A DNA stretch of 64,000 nt from Marinobacter orientalis (GCF_004792665.1 NZ_SRZX01000002.1:62001-126000), one strand, 5' to 3'; counted from the first letter of the stretch, positions 34,107 to 42,256 are shown. The notes: generated from the sequence alone by a model not told the origin. Translations and numbers: made by a program.

Positions 34107-34624
34107 TCCAGTCAGATACGCTTCGCAAAACCATCAATTTCATCCTGTTTCAGGCCGGATGGTTCGCCTGTGTTCTTTTCCCTGGCCTTGCTGCCGTTGG
34201 CTTCGTGTTACTCCTGCTGGGGTTTCACCTCGCCTTCATCAGCCAGCACCGTCTTGCCGAACTGCAGTTTATCGGTGCCGGGGTGGTCCTTGGCGGGGTG
34301 CTCGATGGCATCTGGTTCCAGACCGGTATCCTTGATGACGGTACCGGCGGTGTCGAACTGACACCCGTATGGCTGGTGGGTATCTGGGCGATATTCATGA
34401 CCACCCTGTCCCACTCACTGTCCTGGATCAGCAGCAGGGCGTGGCTGCCATTCGTATGCGCACCTGTGGCCGGTCCCTTCGCCTATTGGTCTGCCAGCCA
34501 ACTGGGAGCCGTTGAGTTACCGGACCCGACAATGTCACTCCTCGCCCTGGCAGTGGGCTGGCTGATCGTTTTTCCGGCCCTTCTCTACCTGCGACAATAC
34601 CTGTATCCGGAGCTGACCCGATGA
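34103..34624 (+). CDS. DUF2878 membrane protein
   Basis: This 173-aa protein has about six hydrophobic helices. It shows the DUF2878 traits NFILFQAGWFACVLF near the start, GAGVVLGGVLDGIWFQTGIL in the middle and LSHSLSWISSR. In other bacteria it follows DUF1365 and cfa genes in clusters under the ECF sigma factor RpoE/ChrR. It overlaps its neighbours by 4 bp on both sides, so it belongs to the same operon. Function is unknown; a transporter-like or scaffold role at the inner membrane is guesswork. Confidence 0.88.
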   Translation: MIQSDTLRKTINFILFQAGWFACVLFPGLAAVGFVLLLLGFHLAFISQHRLAELQFIGAGVVLGGVLDGIWFQTGILDDGTGGVELTPVWLVGIWAIFMTTLSHSLSWISSRAWLPFVCAPVAGPFAYWSASQLGAVELPDPTMSLLALAVGWLIVFPALLYLRQYLYPELTR

Positions 34625-35355
34625 AACGAACCGCTGTTTTTATTGCTTTCTCTTTGCCCGCCTTTACGGTAATGGCCGCGGAAGTTCGTTTTACCGGTGA
34701 AGCCACTGCTGTAAATGATGACAGGGCAATCTACCAGGAGCACCACGTGGTGGAAGGCGAGTGTTCCGAGGGTGTTTTCCGGCCCGCATCCCAGACTGTT
34801 ACCTATGCTGGTGACGGAAATGACCGGTTCGCCGAAAAGAAGCTCACATACGACGAGTCTCTGTTGCGCCCGACCGTGAACTTTCGACAACCGGATTTCA
34901 ACGAAGTCATGAAGATTACCAATCGTGACGACAACAATCTGGGGATCGAATGGCAGACTCCGGAAGGCGATACGGAAACCTTCTCGATAGACGTCACCGA
35001 TTCTCTGGTTGCCGATGCGGGGTTTGACCATCTGGTACGGCAGAACTGGTCGGCTGTCACCTCTGGAGAGCGTGTGAAATTTGATTTTCTGGCCCCTACC
35101 CGCGGCAAGGCGTACGAATTTGTTCTCGAGCCGGCGGGTGACGATCGAATTGACGCCGCCTACACCCTGCGAATCAAACCCTCCGGGACCATTCTGGGTT
35201 TTCTGGTGGACCCGATTCTGCTGGGGTACAACGACGAAGGATTCCTGACGGACTACCTGGGGCTTGGCAATATCCGCAAGGACGGCGACTCCAACTACAC
35301 CGTCCATATTCGCTATACCATGAAAACGGACGCCGATTGTGAACTGACCCGCTGA
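34621..35355 (+). CDS. Secreted periplasmic protein of the lipid operon, unknown
   Basis: This 244-aa protein has a Sec signal (MKRTAVFIAFSLPAFTVMAA) and a mature domain rich in beta strands, with two cysteines (in VEGECSEGVF and the C-terminal DADCELTR) that may pair. The phrase EHHVVEGECSEGVFRP and the end DSNYTVHIRY point to a barrel or lipocalin-like fold; this is only a resemblance. It is last in the eight-gene operon, starting in the DUF2878 stop (ATGA). The equivalent place in related clusters is often filled by other exported proteins, so this one may carry or sense the modified lipid. Confidence 0.7.
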   Translation: MKRTAVFIAFSLPAFTVMAAEVRFTGEATAVNDDRAIYQEHHVVEGECSEGVFRPASQTVTYAGDGNDRFAEKKLTYDESLLRPTVNFRQPDFNEVMKITNRDDNNLGIEWQTPEGDTETFSIDVTDSLVADAGFDHLVRQNWSAVTSGERVKFDFLAPTRGKAYEFVLEPAGDDRIDAAYTLRIKPSGTILGFLVDPILLGYNDEGFLTDYLGLGNIRKDGDSNYTVHIRYTMKTDADCELTR

Positions 35356-35443
35356 ATCCGTCCTTACGGCCAACGCGGACACCCCGTTCTGTTGTGATAG
35401 ACTTTCTGCTTCGCGATCCAGCCACAACAGAGAGTTTCCGCCG

Positions 35444-36256
35444 ATGATGTTTGTCTCCTTCAACGTCAACAGTATCCGTACCAGGCTGCACCAGCTTGAG
35501 GCCGTTATCAAAGATCTCAATCCGGAGTTCATTGGCCTGCAGGAAACCAAGGTGAACGACGAATATTTTCCGGAAGAGGCCATCCGGGAAATGGGCTACC
35601 ACGTTCACTTCCACGGCCAGAAAACCCATTACGGTGTTGCCCTGCTCTCCCGCCAGAAGCCGGACAGCGTTCAGAAAGGCTATCCGTGGGACGGGGAAGA
35701 GTCCCAGCGCCGGCTGATCACTGGCCACTTCACGGTGGGCGACCACAAGCTGACCGTGATTAACGGCTATTTTCCCCAGGGCGAAAACCGGGATCACCCC
35801 GTGAAGTTCCCTGCCAAGGAAAAGTTCTACGCGGACCTGATGCGCTACCTGGATGAACTCAAGGCGACTGGCAACGAGATCGTATTGATGGGCGACATGA
35901 ACATTTCCCCCACCGACCTGGATATCGGCATCGGTGCGGACAACGCCAGGCGCTGGTTACGCACCGGCAAGTGCAGCTTCCTTCCGGAAGAAAGGGAATG
36001 GCTGGAGCACGTCCAGAGCCGCGGGTTTACCGACGTGTTCCGCCATTTGTACCCGGAGGAGTCGGACACTTTCAGCTGGTTCGATTATCGCAGCAGAGGG
36101 TTCGAGCGGGACCCTCGTCGGGGCCTGAGGATTGACCTGATCATGGCCAGTGACAACCTTCTGCCCAAGGCAAGGGAGGCTGGAGTCAGCTACGATATCC
36201 GTGCCATGGAGCGGCCGTCGGACCACTGTCCGGTATGGGCCAGCTTCGATATCTGA
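35444..36256 (+). CDS. xthA: Exodeoxyribonuclease III
   Basis: This 270-aa endonuclease/exonuclease/phosphatase-fold enzyme removes 3' blocks and cleaves abasic DNA. Catalytic landmarks are FVSFNVNSIRTR at the N-terminus, the metal-binding Glu in GLQETKVND, then VINGYFPQGENR, GDMNISPTDLDIG, and the closing IRAMERPSDHCPVWASF with its Asp-His pair. Length is normal for the family. It is separated from the lipid operon by 88 bp and is followed 19 bp later by a TetR gene on the same strand. Confidence 0.95.
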   Translation: MMFVSFNVNSIRTRLHQLEAVIKDLNPEFIGLQETKVNDEYFPEEAIREMGYHVHFHGQKTHYGVALLSRQKPDSVQKGYPWDGEESQRRLITGHFTVGDHKLTVINGYFPQGENRDHPVKFPAKEKFYADLMRYLDELKATGNEIVLMGDMNISPTDLDIGIGADNARRWLRTGKCSFLPEEREWLEHVQSRGFTDVFRHLYPEESDTFSWFDYRSRGFERDPRRGLRIDLIMASDNLLPKAREAGVSYDIRAMERPSDHCPVWASFDI

Positions 36257-36275
36257 AACCCATTCGGGCCGCGTC

Positions 36276-36905
36276 ATGAAAAAAATCAAAACTCGCGACC
36301 GCATTCTGGAAGCCAGCCTGATGCTGTTCAACAGCATTGGTGAACCCAATGTCACTACTTTGCTGATCTCTGACGAGCTGGACATCTCCCCCGGTAATCT
36401 CTATTACCATTTCAGGAGCAAGGGCAGCATCGTCGGGGAATTATTCGCCAGTTATGAGCTCGAGATGCACGACCTGCTGGCGGTGCCGGCAGATGCGGAC
36501 ATCAGCCTGGACCAGCAGAGCTTCTTTCTTCATCTGCTGTTTGAAACAGTCGCCCGTTACCGCTTCCTGTACCAGGATCTGGTCAATGTGCTGTCACGGT
36601 ACGAACAGCTGCAGACGCGCTTCCGTCGCATTCTCAAGAAGAAAACCAGCGGATTCAGGACGATCTGTGAGAGTTTTCGCCGCCAGGGCATTATGGACAT
36701 CAAGGAGGGAGAGCTGGATGCCCTTTGCGACCAACTGACCCTGACAGCCTGTTACTGGACCAGCTTCGACAGCCTGTCGCATCTGGAAGACCGGGAAGCC
36801 ATGGATCCCGGACGCGGGGTTTACCAGATGATGTATCTGATGCTGCCCTATCTGGCACCGAAGGAGAAAGAGCAGATCTATCTGATGAGCCGGGATTATC
36901 TCTGA
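36276..36905 (+). CDS. TetR-family transcriptional regulator
   Basis: This 209-aa protein has a TetR-type N-terminal HTH: TRDRILEASLMLFNSIGEPNVTT then LLISDELDISPGNLYYHFRSKG at about residues 27-48, the DNA-reading helix. The C-terminal half is an all-helical ligand domain with an unusual Cys-bearing YRFLYQDLVNVLSRYEQLQ region. ATG 36276 is used; the frame extending to 36150 overlaps xthA and adds no domain. The gene may regulate xthA, the divergent phasin-like gene or remote lipid genes. Confidence 0.9.
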   Translation: MKKIKTRDRILEASLMLFNSIGEPNVTTLLISDELDISPGNLYYHFRSKGSIVGELFASYELEMHDLLAVPADADISLDQQSFFLHLLFETVARYRFLYQDLVNVLSRYEQLQTRFRRILKKKTSGFRTICESFRRQGIMDIKEGELDALCDQLTLTACYWTSFDSLSHLEDREAMDPGRGVYQMMYLMLPYLAPKEKEQIYLMSRDYL

Positions 36906-36928
36906 CCTTCAGTGAAACCCCCGGCGGA

Positions 36929-37348
36929 TCATTCCTCCTCGGAGCGGCCTTCGGTTTCTTCCCGTAACCGCTCCAGTTCGGTTTCAAGCGCCTGGATCCG
37001 ACGTTCCATGGCTTCAATTTCCTCACGCCGGTGAATGCCCAGTCTGCGCAATGCCCCGGACACCCGCTCGTCAAACAGGTGCTCAAGCCTGTCCCAGGTG
37101 CCTGTTGCCCTGTCCCGCACTCCACCCACGCGATCCTCGACCGAGCGGACGTGCTTCTCCACAACGCCACGGGTCTTGCCCTCCAGTTGCTCGCCTTCCT
37201 GCACCAGGCGCTCGAAGAAGCGACCGGCATCCTCTTCCGCCTTGGTAAATGCTCCCAGCCCGGCAAGCCAGATCTGCCTTGCAGATCCTTTGATCCTGCC
37301 CGCCATCTGTTCGTCATTTTCCGGCCTGTTCTCGTTTTCGTCAGACAT
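36929..37348 (-). CDS. Phasin-family/PHA-granule-associated-like protein
   Basis: This 139-aa acidic protein begins MSDENENRPEND and has the phasin-family phrase RQIWLAGLGAFTKAEEDAGRFFERLVQEGEQLEGKTR. The rest is amphipathic helix ending in a coiled-coil heptad run (EAMERRIQALETELERLREE). Such proteins coat polyhydroxyalkanoate granules. Start is ATG 37348 with GAGG upstream. It is convergent with the TetR gene and has its own promoter region. Confidence 0.85.
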   Translation of the reverse strand: MSDENENRPENDEQMAGRIKGSARQIWLAGLGAFTKAEEDAGRFFERLVQEGEQLEGKTRGVVEKHVRSVEDRVGGVRDRATGTWDRLEHLFDERVSGALRRLGIHRREEIEAMERRIQALETELERLREETEGRSEEE

Positions 37349-37636
37349 GCAAACCTCGGTGCCATGGACTTTCATTTGCCCCGATTGTATTACAGCAGCC
37401 CCCGAATTTCAGTCTGCAACCACAAATCTTCGCCCGAGGGTATTTATACAGCGGCCCTGAGAGCCCCGTCATGAGCGGCTTTAGTATAAGCACGCATTCA
37501 ATATGACAAAATGTGATCAAACGAATCGTTCGCTGACTTGCAGCGTTCAAAATATGGTCAATACTTCACTGTACCGGTGTCCCTGCTGATGCCGGTTTGT
37601 CTGGAAGTCTTTCATGGATACTACTCGCACGCCTCT

Positions 37637-37664
37637 GCCCGGCCATCAGCGCCGGGCTTTTTTA
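37637..37664 (+). terminator. Orphan Rho-independent terminator (possible small RNA end)
   Basis: GCCCGGC-CATCAGC-GCCGGGC with a T-run forms a strong terminator on the plus strand, 93 bp before the DUF442 ATG. No gene on the plus strand ends just upstream; the phasin-like gene is on the other strand and the nearest plus-strand gene ends at 36905. Hence it ends either a short untranslated RNA begun within about 37450-37620 or a leader of the DUF442 gene. Confidence 0.7.
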
Positions 37665-37756
37665 TGGTGCGCCGGTTTCTGTCTCCGGGCCGGGGACACC
37701 AGCGGCTTACTATGGCATTATGCGTTGGTTTTTCATGACTGGCTAAAGGATCTTCT

Positions 37757-38188
37757 ATGGATATCAGGCGTATCGACGAGACGATTTCCGTGGCCCCCCA
37801 GTTGTCGGTAAACGACATCGCCGAGGCAGCAGAACTGGGCTTTAAAACGCTGGTCGCCAACAGGCCAGACCGCGAAGAAGCAGGCCAGCCCCCCATGGCG
37901 GACATTGAAGCAGCGGCTCGTGAACACGGCATGGAATGGGTTTATCTACCCGTGGAGTCCGGCAATATTCTGGATAACGACGTGGATCGGTTTGATGCAA
38001 TGATCCGCACGGCCGAAAAGCCCGTATTGGCTTTCTGTCGCTCGGGAACACGCTGCACCGTTCTCTGGGCACTGAGCTCGGCCCGTTACGAGCCTGTACA
38101 GGACATCGTGACCAAGGCCCGCAGCGCCGGCTACGACCTTAACGGCCTTGCGCCGAGAATGGTCCAACAGGCTGGCAAGCAGTCCTGA
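37757..38188 (+). CDS. DUF442/TIGR01244-family phosphatase-like protein
   Basis: This 143-aa protein has a dual-specificity-phosphatase/rhodanese-like loop C-R-S-G-T-R at residues 94-99 (in VLAFCRSGTRC) and the family start RRIDETISVAPQLSVNDI. A further Cys100 follows. Related domains precede sulfur dioxygenase or beta-lactamase-fold domains in sulfide oxidation proteins. AAGGA lies before the ATG. The family call is firm; the substrate is unknown. It is followed 44 bp later by hemH on the same strand. Confidence 0.88.
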   Translation: MDIRRIDETISVAPQLSVNDIAEAAELGFKTLVANRPDREEAGQPPMADIEAAAREHGMEWVYLPVESGNILDNDVDRFDAMIRTAEKPVLAFCRSGTRCTVLWALSSARYEPVQDIVTKARSAGYDLNGLAPRMVQQAGKQS

Positions 38189-38232
38189 GCCGCCTTTCCA
38201 CCTGATACAAACCGCAAGCAGGATCCAGCACC

Positions 38233-39342
38233 ATGCAGTACAAGGGTACCGCCAACTTTCGCCATGACCATCCGGAAAAAATCGGAGTACTGGTTACCAA
38301 CCTGGGAACCCCCGATGCGCCAACCTCAGCCGCTCTGCGCCGTTATCTGGGAGAGTTTCTCTGGGACCCGCGAGTGGTGGAAGTGCCCCGCCCGATCTGG
38401 TGGCTGATCCTGCACGGAATCATTCTGCGGATACGGCCAAGCCGTTCTGCCAAAGCCTATGCCAGTGTCTGGCAACCCGGGGGCTCTCCCCTGCTGACCC
38501 ACACCGCCAGCCAGGCGGAAGGCATTCGCAGGGAACTGCAGGCAAAATACGGCAACAATATCGTGGTTGGTTTTGCCATGCGTTATGGCAACCCGAGTGT
38601 TTCAAAGGTCCTGGATGAAATGCAGGCCCAGGGCGTCCGCCGGTTACTGGTACTGCCGCTTTACCCCCAGTACTCGGCTTCCACCTCCGCATCCACTTTT
38701 GATGCGATAGCCCACGATTTTACCCGGCGGCGCTGGATACCCGATCTCCGCTTTGTCTCCCATTACCCCGACTATCCGCCTTATATCGAGGCCATGGCCA
38801 ATCACATCCGGGCGCACTGGAACGAGCACGGGCGCAGTGAGAAGCTGATACTCTCCTACCACGGCGTGCCGCTGAAATACCTGGAAAAGGGCGACCCCTA
38901 TCACTGCGAGTGCCACAAGACCTCGCGGCTGCTGGCGGAACGGCTTGGCCTGTCGAAAGAGGACTATATGACCACCTTCCAGTCCCGTTTCGGCCGGGAG
39001 GAATGGTTGCAGCCCTACACCGATGAGACCCTGAAATCCCTGCCCGGAAAAGGTGTGAAGTCCATTGATGTATTCTGCCCCGGTTTCTCCTCCGATTGCC
39101 TGGAAACCGTGGAGGAAATCGACGAAGAAAACCGGGAATACTTTATGGAAGCGGGCGGCGAAAGATTCAGCTATATTCCGGCGCTCAACGCAACCCCGGG
39201 CCATATCAGTGCCCTGGCGCAGCTCATTGAAGACAATATTCAGGGCTGGACAGTGCCAACCAACCAGCCGGAGGAGCTGGCCACCAGGCTCGGGCTCGCA
39301 GAAGACCAGAAGCAGGCCCAGTATCCGGGCCGGGGTCTATAA
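38233..39342 (+). CDS. hemH: Ferrochelatase
   Basis: This 369-aa enzyme inserts Fe2+ into protoporphyrin IX, the last step of haem synthesis. Family traits are GVLVTNLGTPDAPTSAALRRYL, then GFAMRYGNPSV, the catalytic-site LILSYHGVPLKYLEKGDPY with its His, and VFCPGFSSDCLETVEEID. Length is slightly above the E. coli enzyme due to a polar tail after LGLAED. Haem produced here feeds the cytochrome bd oxidase, sulfite reductase and other haem proteins. Confidence 0.96.
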   Translation: MQYKGTANFRHDHPEKIGVLVTNLGTPDAPTSAALRRYLGEFLWDPRVVEVPRPIWWLILHGIILRIRPSRSAKAYASVWQPGGSPLLTHTASQAEGIRRELQAKYGNNIVVGFAMRYGNPSVSKVLDEMQAQGVRRLLVLPLYPQYSASTSASTFDAIAHDFTRRRWIPDLRFVSHYPDYPPYIEAMANHIRAHWNEHGRSEKLILSYHGVPLKYLEKGDPYHCECHKTSRLLAERLGLSKEDYMTTFQSRFGREEWLQPYTDETLKSLPGKGVKSIDVFCPGFSSDCLETVEEIDEENREYFMEAGGERFSYIPALNATPGHISALAQLIEDNIQGWTVPTNQPEELATRLGLAEDQKQAQYPGRGL

Positions 39343-39361
39343 GCCGAAACCGGGTTTTACG

Positions 39362-39589
39362 TCAGGGAGTCCTGTTCTTTGCAGGGCTCTCGTCGCCTTC
39401 GTGATTCTCATGATTCCCGGAAAGATCCGGTACTGCCTGGCAGAACGTACACTCCTCTGTATCCACAGCAGCTCCCCCCGCCTCTACATATCGAACCTTG
39501 TGGCTTGCACCACCGCGATTGGCAGACACTGAGAACTTGCGGTCGTGGCGAACGTCCTGGGTCTCTTGACTGGTCTTCGGTTTTTGCAT
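39362..39589 (-). CDS. Small Cys-containing protein, unknown
   Basis: The 75-aa frame starts at ATG 39589 with GGAG seven bases upstream. It is polar and charged, begins MQKPKTSQETQDVRHDRKFS, and has a single CxxC (TEECTFCQAVPD) in its second half, which could bind a metal or form a redox pair. There is no signal peptide or helix-forming core, and the ends look disordered. It is convergent with hemH, ending 19 bp away, and lies next to tRNA-Ser. Moderate coding evidence; no family recognised. Confidence 0.5.
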   Translation of the reverse strand: MQKPKTSQETQDVRHDRKFSVSANRGGASHKVRYVEAGGAAVDTEECTFCQAVPDLSGNHENHEGDESPAKNRTP

Positions 39590-39719
39590 GATCGGGCTCC
39601 CGGAAATCTGTACCTGGTCTCTATATGGGGGCGAATCATACAGGATCCAACTCCTGTTCAGAGCGGGACTGGAGACATCGATCAAAAGTATCGGGAAATC
39701 AAGGGAAAAGAAGAGAAAG

Positions 39720-39810
39720 TGGCGGTGGGCCAGGGATTCGAACCCCGGGAAGGCTACTAACCTTCGGCGGTTTTCAAGACCGCTGCATTAAGCCACTCTG
39801 CCAGCCCACC
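39720..39810 (-). tRNA. tRNA-Ser (anticodon UGA)
   Basis: The minus strand forms a class II tRNA: acceptor GGTGGGC/GCCCACC, D arm GCAGAGTGG, anticodon loop CTTGAAA carrying TGA, a long variable arm, T arm GGGGTTCGAATCCC, and an encoded CCA (39722-39720). No integrated element is seen on its 3' side. Between it and the Bax-inhibitor gene (39811-40093) no gene or clear site was found. Confidence 0.95.
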
Positions 39811-40093
39811 GTTTTCTCCACAGCTGTCATTGCGACAGCGGTGAGCATGATACCGGAATCTCCTGTGCTGTCAACGTCCTGCAAAAATCCGGGACAGGAT
39901 CGAGCGTCCCGGGGAATCCTAAATTGAAGTTAATGGTATTCAGGGGAATCTTTACCCACCATTAGAGTCGGAAACGATTGAAAGTTGGGAATTCGCCATT
40001 ATGATGGTGTAAGAATCCGGATGCAGGGCAAGACGTGCTTCTGCGCCACAGGTGCTGTTTAAAATAGCTGTTATATAGCGGGGAAAATTCAGA

Positions 40094-40810
40094 ATGGAAA
40101 ACAGACAGTATAACGTTCAGAAAAGTCAGGGCATCACGATAAAACGTGGCTCTGGCACGGCTGCAATCAGTCCTGAAGCGTCAAAAGTTCTGCGCAACAC
40201 CTATAGCCTGCTCGCTATGACCCTGTTGTTCAGTGCCGTAATGGCTGGAATATCCATGTCTATCGGGCTGGGACGGGGCGTGAGCCTGATCTGCATGTTG
40301 GGCGCCCTGGCGCTGGTATGGCTGGTTCTGCCAAGAACCGCCAACAGTTCTGCCGGAATTGGTGTTGTGTTTGCGTTCACAGGTCTTCTCGGTCTCTCGC
40401 TTGGCCCTACCCTGACCTATTACCTGTCCATGTCTAATGGCGGGCAGATTGTGATGCAGGCCCTGGGCGGAACCGCAGTCGTATTCTTTGCCCTGTCAGG
40501 CTATGTGCTGACCACCAAAAAAGACTTCAGCTTCATGCGTGGGATGCTGGTAGCCGGTCTGGTTGTCGTGCTTGTAGCGCTCGTTGGTTCGGTAATAGCC
40601 GGTATGTTCGGCGTTGACATCAGCACCTTCAGCCTTGCTCTGAGCGCGGCCATCGTGTTCCTGATGTCCGGCTTCATCCTGTATGACACAAGCCGGATTG
40701 TGAACGGCGGTGAAACCAACTACATCATGGCAACAACAGGCCTTTACCTGAATATCTACAACCTGTTCTTGAGCCTGCTTCACCTCATTGGCGCGTTTTC
40801 CAACGAATGA
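40094..40810 (+). CDS. Bax inhibitor-1/YccA-family membrane protein
   Basis: This 238-aa protein has seven membrane helices starting at about residue 38 and the family ends FLMSGFILYDTSRIVNGGETNYIMATTGLYLNIYNLFLSLLHLIG, with the conserved Asp of the pore/pH sensor in YDTSRIV. YccA binds and modulates the FtsH protease in E. coli. Its TGA overlaps the ATG of the first tus gene, yet a strong terminator hairpin follows 26 bp later. Confidence 0.93.
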   Translation: MENRQYNVQKSQGITIKRGSGTAAISPEASKVLRNTYSLLAMTLLFSAVMAGISMSIGLGRGVSLICMLGALALVWLVLPRTANSSAGIGVVFAFTGLLGLSLGPTLTYYLSMSNGGQIVMQALGGTAVVFFALSGYVLTTKKDFSFMRGMLVAGLVVVLVALVGSVIAGMFGVDISTFSLALSAAIVFLMSGFILYDTSRIVNGGETNYIMATTGLYLNIYNLFLSLLHLIGAFSNE

Positions 40811-41250
40811 GCAGCAGCCTGCCAGAGCAGACACAAACCCCGGCACCTGCCGGGGTTTTTACGTTGGTGATTACCGGTGCACCCTACTCATCCCAGGCGC
40901 CACAGACAGCCCTGGGCTTTGCCCGCGCTGCGCTGGCTGCCAATAAGCGTATTGACCGGATATTCCTCTACGGTGACGGCGTTCATCTGGCGTCCGCCCT
41001 CAGCGTGCCCCCGTCTGATGAACTGAATCTCTCTGAGGCCTGGGCAGCTTTTCTTGCCGAGAACAGCATTGCCGGGGTTGCCTGTATTGCTTCCGCTCTC
41101 CGGCGCGGCCTTGTCAACGATTCGGAAATGCAACGCTACGGGCTGCCGGGTTCCAATCTGCGAGCGCCCTTTGAGATAGCGGGCCTGGGCGAATGGGTCG
41201 ACAGTGCAGCCTCTGGATCCCGTGTCATCTACTTTCACAAGGGAGGCTGA
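40807..41250 (+). CDS. tusD: Sulfurtransferase TusD (start uncertain)
   Basis: This DsrE-family protein passes sulfur from TusA toward tRNA 2-thiouridine. The active cysteine is Cys93 in GVACIASALRRG. Its core begins FTLVITGAPYSSQ at residue 18, where other TusD proteins start. The longer 147-aa form uses ATG 40807 inside the previous gene's stop (ATGA) and adds 17 Pro/Gln-rich residues encoded across a terminator hairpin. A shorter form from TTG 40864 or GTG 40867 is possible. It is the first of tusD-tusC-tusB-tusE. Confidence 0.9.
   Translation: MSSSLPEQTQTPAPAGVFTLVITGAPYSSQAPQTALGFARAALAANKRIDRIFLYGDGVHLASALSVPPSDELNLSEAWAAFLAENSIAGVACIASALRRGLVNDSEMQRYGLPGSNLRAPFEIAGLGEWVDSAASGSRVIYFHKGG
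40836..40861 (+). terminator. Rho-independent-like terminator inside the start region of tusD
   Basis: AACCCCGGC-ACCT-GCCGGGGTT, nine pairs and a four-base loop, is followed by TTTT. It would end the message of the Bax-inhibitor gene 26 bp after that gene's stop, but it lies within tusD if translation begins at 40807. It may act as an attenuator between the two genes. Confidence 0.75.
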
Positions 41251-41252
41251 CA

Positions 41253-41603
41253 ATGCGCGCACTGATCATTATCGACCAGCCACCCTATGGCTCCTGGGAA
41301 GGCCGGGAGGCACTGGACATGGCCCTCTCCCTGGCTGCGTTTGATCAACCTGTGGCGCTGCTTTTCTGTGGTGCCGGGGTAAACTGGTTGCGTAAAGGAC
41401 AGGACGCCGGAAAGGTCCAGCAGAAGTCCATTGAGCGAAACCTGGCTGCGGCGCCCATCTTCGGTGTGGAAGCTCTGCTCGCGGACGCTGGCGCCTGTGA
41501 TCAGTATGGTCTGGCCGAAGCTGACCTGCTCGACGATGTCTGCATCACTGACTTCGGCACCGAGCTGACCGGCGGTTTTGATCACGTAGCGTTTGCGGGC
41601 TAG
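41253..41603 (+). CDS. tusC: Sulfur relay protein TusC
   Basis: This 116-aa DsrF-family subunit of the TusBCD hexamer begins MRALIIIDQPPYGSWEGREALDMALSLAAFDQPVALLFCGAG, the usual form, and has no catalytic cysteine. ATG 41253 has GGGAGG upstream; the frame extending to 41193 overlaps tusD and is rejected. It lies 2 bp after tusD and 11 bp before tusB. Confidence 0.9.
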   Translation: MRALIIIDQPPYGSWEGREALDMALSLAAFDQPVALLFCGAGVNWLRKGQDAGKVQQKSIERNLAAAPIFGVEALLADAGACDQYGLAEADLLDDVCITDFGTELTGGFDHVAFAG

Positions 41604-41614
41604 GAGTTTAACCA

Positions 41615-41896
41615 ATGACCCCACTTAAAACTTTACACATCCTCAATAAGCCGCCCGATCACAGTCGCTACAGGCTCTGCCTCTGTGCAATCGGGCCGGA
41701 AGACGGCTTGCTGTTGACGGAAAACGGCGTCCTGGCCGTAACCTGGCTGGCAGACATAAACAGTGAGCGATGTTTTGCCCTGGCGCCGGATCTTGAAGCG
41801 CGGGGACTATCGCCGCAAATCAGCAGTGAGCAGATCGTGTCATTCGAGGACATGGTCGATATGGCCGCAACTGCAGAACACGTCATCAGTTGGTGA
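41615..41896 (+). CDS. tusB: Sulfur relay protein TusB
   Basis: This 93-aa DsrH-family protein begins MTPLKTLHILNKPPDHSRYRLCL and has the family LLLTENGVLAV. It completes the TusBCD complex, which takes sulfur from TusA and hands it to TusE. Fitting its size, position and order, the call is firm though the protein is divergent. It is 3 bp before tusE. Confidence 0.88.
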   Translation: MTPLKTLHILNKPPDHSRYRLCLCAIGPEDGLLLTENGVLAVTWLADINSERCFALAPDLEARGLSPQISSEQIVSFEDMVDMAATAEHVISW

Positions 41897-41899
41897 ACC

Positions 41900-42226
41900 A
41901 TGACCGATATCCCGATGCCCGAACGGAACAATGAAGGTTTTCTGCAGATCGCAGAGCAATGGCACCCGAAGGTTGCCGAAGTTATTGCGGCTGAGGACGG
42001 CATTGAGCTTACCGATAATCACTGGGAAATCATTGGCTTCCTTCGTGAATTTTACAAACAGTATGAACTTTCACCCCCCTCCAACCGCCTGTTCGTCAAG
42101 GCGGTAAAAGAAGCTTTTGGCGAAGAAAAGGGCAACAGCATCTATCTGATGCAGCTGTTTCCCGGCACTCCTGCCAAAACCGCCTGTCGCATCGCCGGCC
42201 TGCCGCGGCCGACAAACTGCCTGTAG
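41900..42226 (+). CDS. tusE: Sulfur relay protein TusE
   Basis: This 108-aa DsrC-like protein receives sulfur on its penultimate cysteine (Cys107, end of GLPRPTNCL) and passes it to MnmA for tRNA thiolation. Typical stretches are WHPKVAEVIAAEDGIELTDNHWEIIGFLREFY and LMQLFPGTPAKTACRIAGLP. It is the last of the tus genes; the DUF445 gene is convergent, 30 bp away. No separate terminator was seen. Confidence 0.95.
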   Translation: MTDIPMPERNNEGFLQIAEQWHPKVAEVIAAEDGIELTDNHWEIIGFLREFYKQYELSPPSNRLFVKAVKEAFGEEKGNSIYLMQLFPGTPAKTACRIAGLPRPTNCL

Positions 42227-42256
42227 GTAGTTGCTGAGGTCTGGTGCTTTTCCGTG

